Translations under genes and position numbers: made by a program | The notes under the pieces: generated by a model | The model's database searches: none | What the model saw: the letters and a program-made list of their open reading frames with translations, nothing else | What the model was told of the DNA's origin: nothing | Shown: positions 35,380 through 43,093 of the stretch, one piece after another | Layout of the letters: each line of letters opens with the position of its first letter | Position numbering within the stretch: the first letter of the stretch is position 1 | Source: UBA5072 sp041737175 | GTDB lineage: Bacteria > Bacteroidota > Bacteroidia > Bacteroidales > UBA10428 | DNA length: 64,000 bases | Assembly (NCBI GenBank): GCA_041737175.1 | Contig: JBGSSF010000034.1 | Coordinates: forward strand, 310,001-374,000 | Direction: 5' to 3'

Positions 35380-38300
35380 CTACCGGATCTCATTTTCCAG
35401 GTAATACCTGGCCCAGAGGTTGTTATTATAAGCCTTGAGGGATTTGGTCAGTAGTTCTTCCGCCATCGTTCTGTTTCCAATACCCAGGGCGCTTAAGGCA
35501 TGAAGGTAATAACCTTCTGACAATTGCTTCTTTTTATCCAGAATATCATCCCCATCAGGAGTGCTTGTTTGCATGGCGGCATTGCCGGATTTAATCCTTT
35601 CACTACCCATATCAGTGAGAAGCCTGAAAAAATCCGCTGCTTTTTGTGTATCCCCTGTTTTCTGACAGGCAAGGCCCTGGTAATAGATAAGATCTGTCCA
35701 GTTTCCCGAGTTTACTGACTCTTTGCATTTTTCATAAGCATCTTTGGCCTTGTTTTTATTTCCCATCTTCTCGAAAACCTTTCCTATAAAGTAATAGATC
35801 ATCGCATTCCGTTCGTCATTCAAGGATTTTCCCACTTCGATGTTTGCAGGATAAAGCAATGCGGTTTCAAGATCAGCAATCGCTTCTTTGTATTTGCCCG
35901 ACCTTAATCTTTGCAATGCCCTCAGCGTGTATGCATCTACATAATGCCAGTAAATGCTCCGACCTCCTTCCCAGGTCCTGAAATGATGGGTCTCAAGCAG
36001 GTTGATGGCTTTATCATATTCGCCAACAATATTATAAAGTTTTACCAGGCTCTGTGGCGCGGTGACATTTTGTTTTACCATATCCAAATGCTTTTCGAAA
36101 ATGGCAATGCATTCTTCAGGTTTCAGTCTTGAATCATCGTAATATTTTTCCAGCTCGGCATACCAGATTGGGTGGCTGCCATCAGCTTCAATTGCTTTCC
36201 TCAGATAATAGACAGCACTGTCCTGGTTGTTCTGATGATAAAATGCACCAAAAGCAAGGTTTCTCCATACCATAGGCAGGTTTTCAGCGGATAATGATGC
36301 TTTGTTCCATGCTTCAATAGCTTCAGCCGGGCGATAATCATACAGTAGATTTCCCAGAAGGTAATAAGGATAAGTACTTTCAGGATCAATGGAAATTGCG
36401 TATTGCAGAACTTTTTCGGTTTCCTGCCTGAAAGGGAAACAATAATCGAAGTGAAGGTTGCGTGCTGATTTAGTATATCCTATTGCCTTTTCAGGTTGTC
36501 CCTGTTTCCCGTACAGATATGCCAGGTAGTAAAGAATTAACGGATTTTTGGGATTCTCCAGTGAAGTCAGCAATCCGGCAGCATCTTCATACATGCCTGC
36601 ATTCATATAGTTTACAGCTATTTCGAGATAATTGTTCTCAACATCCTGCATGTTTTTATGCAATCCGTCGAGCGTAGTGGTTCCCAGCAAAAGATCTTTT
36701 TCATAAATAGCGGCAAAATTGACCGGGTCGTATGCAATGAGTTCATCCATAAGCGTCAGGGCTTCATCTTTCCGAAGTTGTTTTCGCAACAATGCACTGT
36801 AAAGCAGAAGGATACCGCCATCATGGTTGTTGGTTGAATAGGCATTAATGATATATTCGAGCGCTTTTTCATAATTGCCTTTTATGCTCTCCATTTGTGC
36901 CAACTGAAAATTTCCCTGCGAAAACCATTGATAATAGAATGCACCGCGATGAAAATTGCGGCGGGCATCGTAATCTTTACCTTGCGCCCGCTGCGCCAGG
37001 CCCAGGTAATAGAAAAGCTCACCTTCCAAAGGCTGTATATATTGTGTTTTAAGCTTTACTGCCGCTTTTTGTAAAAATATTTCGGCCTCAGCATACCGCC
37101 ACTGGTTTACCCTTCTGTTGCCCAGGGCCAGGTTTACCCTGTAATCATCAGGCGATTTTTTCAGGGCCTCGAGGTAATAATCGTCGGCATTATGGAAGGG
37201 ACGTGAAAACTGCTCAACAAACCTTCCGGTAAGGTATAAATCCTCGACACTTTCAATTTCTTTGGGTGATTTCACCCGTTCAAAAACCGCCGGCAATTCC
37301 GGATTTTTCATTTTGTAGGGAGTATATGAAACCAGAATTTTTCCCTTTTCATCCATCAGGGAGATGTATAGTTTATATTCATCCATATCAGTCCTGCTTA
37401 TCCAGGTGGATGTGAATGGGGTAGTGGGGTCAATATCAATGGTTTTTGAAACAATCGTGTCGTTATCGTATTTCAATACAATTTTTGCGTTCTTAAATAC
37501 CCCGGTGGTGTTGAAACCGTAGAAAACAGTTCTCGGATCTCTCATCTGGAGGGTAACAGCTGCATCCAGGGTGGCATTTTTTGCCATTTCAATTACACGC
37601 AGCGGATACCAGAAATTCTGTGCCTCTTTCACAGTGTGCGGTGCAAACCAGCTGTAATCGGGTTGATTGTTGGAAAAGGAACCCGTCATCAGTTCCACGT
37701 AATCCCTGCCATCGTCGGTCAGCTTTCGCCTGGCATTTTCGCCCTCGAGACCGGGTCCCCATTCCCATAGTTTCGAGGCGCGGTTTATATATTTATCACC
37801 CACATGCATCACACCGGCTTTCCGGAGATAGTCATATCCTCCAATAAAACCTTCTTCTCCTTCCCAGAAAAAAACAGATACCGGTGAAGGATGGTTTTTA
37901 TACCAGGTCATGTCAACACCGGCGGTATAATCGGTTCCTTTATATTTTTCATGAGAGACAGGCCAATGTGTAAATGAAGAATTATTATGGAACACGCCTA
38001 TTTCCTGGCTGGGAGGGAAAAACGTCCGGAAGTTTTCATCAGCAGTAACAGCTACATTAGCCCAGAACATGAAATTACGGGTAACGGCATTGGGATTATT
38101 CAGGCGGTACTCCACGTCTATGTATGAACGCCCGGGATGTAAGGTAATGCCGATAATACCCCGCAAGCGCAAAGTCTTTTCGGTTTCACCTACCCATACT
38201 GTTGCGCTGCCGTCCTTGTTGGTAACGATCCGATAGTCCGCGGGCATGAAAGTGGTTGTGCGGTGATGATGCGGGTAGCACCATTCGATGCCCCCGGATA

Positions 38301-38730
38301 TCCATGCACCTAATGTACCTATAAGGTCGGGTTTAATGGTGCTGTTTCTGTGAAATAACTCATGGCCATTGGTTTTATCGATTGCTGAAAAGAGCTTTCC
38401 TCCCAGGGCCGGTAAAATGGACACTTTCAGGTACTCATTCTCCAGATAAACCATATCATAAGCGACATCACTGAGTTTCTCTCCCAGCGTAATCTGCGCC
38501 GGATAAGGATAGTAATGCCCGGCAGCGCCCTGCACATTCCTGCCTGTATAAAAAATCGGGCTGGATTCATCAGGGCCCAGCTTATAGGTGGGGATAGTTT
38601 CCCTGCCTTCATAAACTTTTACCTGGGAGATTATAACCTGGCATGAAAGTAAAAGGCAAAACAGTACCAAAACTTTTCCCGGGTTGATCATTGGATGTAG
38701 GATTGTTGCGAGACTGGGGTGCGGGTTCAT
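35380..38730 (-). CDS. DUF5107-TPR secreted protein
   Basis: This protein of about 1116 residues (start set at M-N-P-H-P-S, 19 bases after the previous stop; a shorter start at 38691 is also possible) has a signal peptide ending L-S-C-Q-V-I-I-S-Q. Its N-terminal part, about residues 30-400, is a DUF5107 domain with an aldose-epimerase-like, galactose-mutarotase fold (L-P-A-L-G-G-K-L-F-S, G-G-I-E-W-C-Y-P-H-H-H). The rest is a long series of tetratricopeptide repeats. DUF5107 proteins are common in plant-glycan loci; the fold suggests sugar binding or a lyase/epimerase step. It is the last gene of the rhaM operon. Confidence 0.82.
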   Translation of the reverse strand: MNPHPSLATILHPMINPGKVLVLFCLLLSCQVIISQVKVYEGRETIPTYKLGPDESSPIFYTGRNVQGAAGHYYPYPAQITLGEKLSDVAYDMVYLENEYLKVSILPALGGKLFSAIDKTNGHELFHRNSTIKPDLIGTLGAWISGGIEWCYPHHHRTTTFMPADYRIVTNKDGSATVWVGETEKTLRLRGIIGITLHPGRSYIDVEYRLNNPNAVTRNFMFWANVAVTADENFRTFFPPSQEIGVFHNNSSFTHWPVSHEKYKGTDYTAGVDMTWYKNHPSPVSVFFWEGEEGFIGGYDYLRKAGVMHVGDKYINRASKLWEWGPGLEGENARRKLTDDGRDYVELMTGSFSNNQPDYSWFAPHTVKEAQNFWYPLRVIEMAKNATLDAAVTLQMRDPRTVFYGFNTTGVFKNAKIVLKYDNDTIVSKTIDIDPTTPFTSTWISRTDMDEYKLYISLMDEKGKILVSYTPYKMKNPELPAVFERVKSPKEIESVEDLYLTGRFVEQFSRPFHNADDYYLEALKKSPDDYRVNLALGNRRVNQWRYAEAEIFLQKAAVKLKTQYIQPLEGELFYYLGLAQRAQGKDYDARRNFHRGAFYYQWFSQGNFQLAQMESIKGNYEKALEYIINAYSTNNHDGGILLLYSALLRKQLRKDEALTLMDELIAYDPVNFAAIYEKDLLLGTTTLDGLHKNMQDVENNYLEIAVNYMNAGMYEDAAGLLTSLENPKNPLILYYLAYLYGKQGQPEKAIGYTKSARNLHFDYCFPFRQETEKVLQYAISIDPESTYPYYLLGNLLYDYRPAEAIEAWNKASLSAENLPMVWRNLAFGAFYHQNNQDSAVYYLRKAIEADGSHPIWYAELEKYYDDSRLKPEECIAIFEKHLDMVKQNVTAPQSLVKLYNIVGEYDKAINLLETHHFRTWEGGRSIYWHYVDAYTLRALQRLRSGKYKEAIADLETALLYPANIEVGKSLNDERNAMIYYFIGKVFEKMGNKNKAKDAYEKCKESVNSGNWTDLIYYQGLACQKTGDTQKAADFFRLLTDMGSERIKSGNAAMQTSTPDGDDILDKKKQLSEGYYLHALSALGIGNRTMAEELLTKSLKAYNNNLWARYYLENEIR

Positions 38731-38749
38731 AATCAGGTATCTTAATTTT

Positions 38750-40162
38750 CTATATGATCTCATCTGTCCTGTTCGGAAGCGGCTTCAGGTCCGTAAGCTC
38801 CTCAATTTTTACCGGCCGGCCCTCATCGATGCTCTTGCGGGCGGCCACGCCGATCAATATGGCCATAGCCCCGTCTCGCAATCCGGCAGCATGCTTCAAG
38901 GGATCGGGTATGTCGGGATTCCTGAAAATCTGATCCTGCAGGCGTCTATCCCCTCCGCCATGACCAGATCGAACAAATGGAACCTTTACCAGTTCTGATT
39001 TTCCGAAATTCTCGGAAACTATGATCTCATCGTAGGCAGACGATTCAGGATCGGCAGCCTGATTCATTTCACGCGCGTGTCTTTCGGCCTGGCTTACCTT
39101 TTCCTGGTCACGCCAGGGAAGATCCTGCCAGGAATCGATACGGCCGGTCATCCCGTTAAAGGCAACGCTGAGGCCCTCATACGGTGAATAGGTAGTGAGC
39201 GAGTAGCTCACCTGAACGTCATTGGCGTATTTGATCTGGACAGCCATTTTATCGAATATATCTATCTCATTCCGCCACAGGCAATTGTCCCTGATGTATC
39301 CGTCATATTTTTCATTGTCAACATACAGCTTCATCATGTTAAACTCCCTGGTAATATCCCAGAAGAATTTACACCGGCTCTTATGTTCACAGGTCCGGCA
39401 CTTTTCGCCCCTGAATGCATTGTTCTTGCCATAATGCTCCAGTCTGCCATAGGCATTTACTTCCACGGGATCAGAATCAATCCACCAGTTGAGCAGATCA
39501 AAGTGGTGACTGGCCTTGTGAACCAGCAAACTTCCGCTTTTGGCCCGAATTCCATGCCATCTTCTGAAATAATCAGCGCCATGGTAGGTGTTAAGATACC
39601 AGTGGAAGTCCACAGAAGTGATCCGCCCGGCACGTTTCTCGGCAAGCAATTCCTTTAGCCTGGTGAAAAGCGTTCCGTAACGGTAATTAAAACCTACCCT
39701 CACTTTTTTCCCGGTTCGCCTTTCAGCGTCCAGTATTTGCTGACATTTCACCTCATCGGTGGTCAGGGGTTTTTCGGTCAGCACGTCGGCTCCGTAGTCC
39801 AGACCTTTAACTATGAATTCGTTATGAGTGGCGTCAACGGTGGTGACGATGAGTAATTCCGGTTTGGTTTCCCGCATCATGGCATCAAAATCAGTATAGG
39901 TATTGCAGGTGACACCCATGATCTTTTTAGCATAAGCAAGGCGACCGGGGTTTATATCACATAAACCCACGAACTCCACAATATCGCTGTATTGCTGAAC
40001 AACAGGTCTGCCCCAGAATCCGGTTCCCCGGATCCCCGTGCCAACAAGCGCTACCCGCTTTTTACCGGTCACAGCGGCAATACCAAATGCATCAGTCTGA
40101 CTCAGGAGCATTCCGCCAGCTGCAGCCAGTCCTGATGTCTTGATGAAGGTTCTTCTTTCCAT
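38750..40162 (-). CDS. Gfo/Idh/MocA oxidoreductase, Tat-type signal
   Basis: This 470-residue protein has a twin-arginine signal (M-E-R-R-T-F-I-K-T). A Rossmann fold follows (V-A-L-V-G-T-G-I-R-G-T-G-F), then the catalytic E-K-P-L-T-T-D-E motif near residue 135. A notable cysteine group C-R-T-C-x5-C sits at about residues 260-270, followed by aromatic residues; such clusters appear in a subset of periplasmic Gfo/Idh proteins. The family oxidises sugars or derivatives with NAD(P), or acts as GH109-type glycosidases. The GH109 signature of the paralogue at 15267 is missing. It lies in the rhamnose-related operon. Confidence 0.85.
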   Translation of the reverse strand: MERRTFIKTSGLAAAGGMLLSQTDAFGIAAVTGKKRVALVGTGIRGTGFWGRPVVQQYSDIVEFVGLCDINPGRLAYAKKIMGVTCNTYTDFDAMMRETKPELLIVTTVDATHNEFIVKGLDYGADVLTEKPLTTDEVKCQQILDAERRTGKKVRVGFNYRYGTLFTRLKELLAEKRAGRITSVDFHWYLNTYHGADYFRRWHGIRAKSGSLLVHKASHHFDLLNWWIDSDPVEVNAYGRLEHYGKNNAFRGEKCRTCEHKSRCKFFWDITREFNMMKLYVDNEKYDGYIRDNCLWRNEIDIFDKMAVQIKYANDVQVSYSLTTYSPYEGLSVAFNGMTGRIDSWQDLPWRDQEKVSQAERHAREMNQAADPESSAYDEIIVSENFGKSELVKVPFVRSGHGGGDRRLQDQIFRNPDIPDPLKHAAGLRDGAMAILIGVAARKSIDEGRPVKIEELTDLKPLPNRTDEII

Positions 40163-40235
40163 GTTGGAGATGGTTTTAAATTCCTTTTAATATCCTTGTG
40201 TTTAAATTGATAAATATTTTCTTTCAAATTCGAAC

Positions 40236-41585
40236 TTAAAACATAACTGCACTGTCATTGACATTGAAAGGATATTTCCGGAGCAGTTTAATCATTTCAG
40301 AACCTGCCAGGAGCAACGGTCCATAACCATGCGCCGCATAAACATTCACAGGCCGGTAATAATAAAAAGCCGGATCAAATGCCATTCCGGTGCCAACGCA
40401 TGTGCCCTCAACCTGCCCTTCTGCATTTACTTTTGTTGCAACAGCATCCCAGGCCAGCAGGGCGACAGGACCATAGGCATTTCTGTTAAGCCAGCCCCGG
40501 TTAATACCTTTAGCAATGGCATAGTTGTAGATTGCCGTAGCAGAGGTTTCCAGATAAGAATCATTTTTATCCAGGAGCTGGTGCCAAAAACCAAATTCCG
40601 ACTGACAGGCTGCAAGTCCTTTGGCATGAGCCTGGAATAGCTCCAAAACGGCTTTATACCCCGGATGACTTTCGGGCAGTACATCGAGCAGTTCGGCCAT
40701 GGTCATAAAAGCCCAGCCATTGGCACGAGCCCAGTGAAACGCGGGATGGGGTTCCATGTCCTGAACCCAGCCGTGCATGAATAATCCCTTCTCCCTGACG
40801 AACATTCGCTGCGAGAATTGTAAAACCTGCTTTACAGCATCATCAAAGTATTTCACTTCACCAGTAAGCCTGCCCATTTGGGCCAGGGCCGGAACGCTCA
40901 TAAACAGGTCATCCAACCAGATCGTATTGGGCAGCGGCCGGTTGCGCGCCAGGGTTCCGTCGGACAGCCGGAATTCCCGAGTGGATATGTAATGGATGTA
41001 ATTATCAATCATGGGACGCAAATTATTCACCTTTCCAGTAAGGTTTGCCTTAATCATGGCCGCACACATGGATCCTGCGTCATCCAGCGCCCCGGGGGTT
41101 ATGATGGATCCCAGGGCATTTATCCTTTCTGTTGCATCGGTCTGAGATTTGTAAATCGGATATATTTTACCCAAAAAGGAAAGACGATCTGTTGTGTAAG
41201 ATGTGAACCTGTCATCACCTGTGGCTTCACCGGCGTTCAGCATTCCGGCGTAAGTTACTCCCCATTCATAACTGATCAGCCGGAAATCCCCCCTTTTAAA
41301 AACCACATCGTTGCTGATTTTTGAATAATCAGTTATTTCTTCATTGGTTTTCACATTCATCAGCGAAGCCGGTGTTGTTGCATCCAGGTAGGCATAAACC
41401 CTTTCAAGCAAAAGCTGAATCTCATCAATTGTTGTTCTGCCATAAGGGATCTGGTAGTCAGGTTGCAGCAAGTGCAGAGGGGTGTTCACGTCGTTTCTGA
41501 CGGCAGCATTCTGTGCGTCTGATAAGGTTGATTGAACACAAAAAACCATAATCAGCCATGCATGGGAAAAACAATTTGATTTCAT
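40236..41585 (-). CDS. GH105 unsaturated rhamnogalacturonyl/glucuronyl hydrolase
   Basis: This 449-residue (alpha/alpha)6-barrel enzyme removes 4,5-unsaturated uronic acid from lyase products of pectin or similar glycans. A signal peptide (1-24) is present. Diagnostic motifs are W-L-D-D-L-F-M-S (catalytic Asp pair region), H-W-A-R-A-N-G-W, G-F-W-H-Q-L-L-D and S-Y-L-E-T-S-A-T-A. The choice of GH105 over GH88 rests on overall layout and on rhaM next door. It is 9 bases after rhaM. Confidence 0.9.
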   Translation of the reverse strand: MKSNCFSHAWLIMVFCVQSTLSDAQNAAVRNDVNTPLHLLQPDYQIPYGRTTIDEIQLLLERVYAYLDATTPASLMNVKTNEEITDYSKISNDVVFKRGDFRLISYEWGVTYAGMLNAGEATGDDRFTSYTTDRLSFLGKIYPIYKSQTDATERINALGSIITPGALDDAGSMCAAMIKANLTGKVNNLRPMIDNYIHYISTREFRLSDGTLARNRPLPNTIWLDDLFMSVPALAQMGRLTGEVKYFDDAVKQVLQFSQRMFVREKGLFMHGWVQDMEPHPAFHWARANGWAFMTMAELLDVLPESHPGYKAVLELFQAHAKGLAACQSEFGFWHQLLDKNDSYLETSATAIYNYAIAKGINRGWLNRNAYGPVALLAWDAVATKVNAEGQVEGTCVGTGMAFDPAFYYYRPVNVYAAHGYGPLLLAGSEMIKLLRKYPFNVNDSAVMF

Positions 41586-41594
41586 GATTTTTGG

Positions 41595-41909
41595 CTATTT
41601 CATATAAAAAACTTCTTCCAGGGAAACTGAAACAGGGGAATTATCCGGATTGGTTTCCATGATGTCAGCCATAAAAGCCCACCATTTCTGAACAATGGGA
41701 TTTTCACCCAGGTCTTGCGATGAGCTTTCTCCACTCTGATTTTGAACAGCAAAAAGCAGATCAGTCTCCTCATCAAAGAAAATGTAATAATCGCTGACCC
41801 CATTATCATGCAATAACTTCACCAACTCAGGCCAGATGGCGTTGTGCCTGCGTTTATACTCTTCTTTCTGACCCGGATTCAGTTTCATTTTAAAGGCTTG
41901 CTTTGCCAT
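41595..41909 (-). CDS. rhaM: L-rhamnose mutarotase
   Basis: This 104-residue protein (start set at M-A-K-Q-A-F-K-M) interconverts the alpha and beta anomers of L-rhamnose. The dimeric ferredoxin-like fold is marked by R-R-H-N-A-I-W-P-E-L, Y-Y-I-F-F-D-E and W-W-A-F-M-A-D-I-M. It is the first gene of a minus-strand operon (rhaM, GH105, Gfo/Idh, DUF5107-TPR), which points to rhamnose-containing glycans such as rhamnogalacturonan. It has a promoter 46 bases upstream. Confidence 0.93.
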   Translation of the reverse strand: MAKQAFKMKLNPGQKEEYKRRHNAIWPELVKLLHDNGVSDYYIFFDEETDLLFAVQNQSGESSSQDLGENPIVQKWWAFMADIMETNPDNSPVSVSLEEVFYMK

Positions 41910-41954
41910 ATTGAAGGATTTTAGTTTGATCAATTAACTGTAGCGTTTAATAAT

Positions 41955-41985
41955 CAAATATATCATTCATTTCGTGGATTTTCAA
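41955..41985 (-). promoter_or_regulatory. Promoter of the rhaM operon
   Basis: On the minus strand TTG (41985-41983), 20 bases, then TATATTTG (41962-41955), a full match to the Bacteroidota consensus at ideal spacing, 46 bases before the rhaM ATG. The rest of the 245-base divergent region holds a palindrome at 42043-42052 (AACAATTGTT) that may be an operator. Confidence 0.65.
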
Positions 41986-42154
41986 TATACAATCTGGGCG
42001 AAAGCTTGCACAAAATGGTGCGTATGTATTGCCTGCCTGTTAAACAATTGTTATCTTGCAACCTGATTGCTTACTCATTGTATGAGGCAGATTATGCGCG
42101 TCAGCGATTAAGTTAACCATTTATGGATTTGATTGTTAATCTAAAAACGAAAAT

Positions 42155-43054
42155 ATGAAAAGAATTTCCTTTGTATTATTAGTGCTGGGACTGGTGATGG
42201 TTAACATACCTGTGCGGGCCCAAAGTCAGACGGATCAGAAACTGCATATCATCATTATCGGCGCTCACCCCGATGATCCTGATGAAATGGGTGGCAGTGC
42301 CTATAAATGGGCTCAGCTGGGTCATGACGTGCTCATGGTATCTGTTACCAATGGTGATGCCGGGCATCAGTCGATCAAAGCTCCGGAATTGGCCAAAATA
42401 AGAAGAGAAGAGGCCCGCAGGGCAGGTGAGGTAATCGGAATCAGGTACATTACGCTGGACAACCACGACGGACAACTGATGCCAACTTATGAAAACCGGT
42501 TGCAGATCATCAGGCTTATCCGTGAACAGAAAGCGGATATTGTCATTTACCCGCGTCCTTATGATTACCACCCCGATCACCGGTATACCGGAACACTGGT
42601 GAATGATGCAGCCTATATGGTGACCGTCCCAACCATATTGCCTGAAGTTCCGTTCCTTGCAAAAAATCCGGTATTTTTGTACATGGCTGACGGCTTTACA
42701 CATCCCGAACCTTTTAAACCCGATGTATGCATTGACATTGATGATGTCATTGAAAAGAAGATGGATATGTACCACCAGCATACGTCGCAGATGTATGAAT
42801 GGCTTCCCTTTAACATGGGAATCCTGGATCAGGTTCCTGCTACAGATTCAGAAAGACGCGCCTGGATGGGTAAGCTGAGAAAATCTGGTTGGAATGCGGA
42901 TCCTTACAGGGCCAGACTGGTTGAACTTTATGGAGCAGAAAGAGGAGGTAAAATCCAATATTGCGAAGCTTTCCAGGATTCCGAATACGGGACGCGCCTG
43001 ACCAGGGAAAATATACACTATTATTTTCCATTTTTACCATCTGCAAAGAAGTAA
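42155..43054 (+). CDS. PIG-L/LmbE-family deacetylase, secreted
   Basis: This 299-residue protein has a signal peptide (residues 1-22). The zinc-dependent deacetylase fold follows, with metal motif G-A-H-P-D-D-x2-E (residues 36-45) and a distal H in Y-H-P-D-H. The family removes N-acetyl groups from GlcNAc-type sugars and related compounds. It diverges from the rhaM operon and precedes the M16 peptidase by 39 bases. Confidence 0.9.
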   Translation: MKRISFVLLVLGLVMVNIPVRAQSQTDQKLHIIIIGAHPDDPDEMGGSAYKWAQLGHDVLMVSVTNGDAGHQSIKAPELAKIRREEARRAGEVIGIRYITLDNHDGQLMPTYENRLQIIRLIREQKADIVIYPRPYDYHPDHRYTGTLVNDAAYMVTVPTILPEVPFLAKNPVFLYMADGFTHPEPFKPDVCIDIDDVIEKKMDMYHQHTSQMYEWLPFNMGILDQVPATDSERRAWMGKLRKSGWNADPYRARLVELYGAERGGKIQYCEAFQDSEYGTRLTRENIHYYFPFLPSAKK

Positions 43055-43093
43055 GTAAGAAATATTCGTTTTAAAACCAGATAAATCATAATC

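Noticed and set aside
42043..42052. Palindrome AACAATTGTT as a firm operator
   Set aside because: It is only 10 bases and A/T-rich; kept as a possibility in the promoter note but not called.
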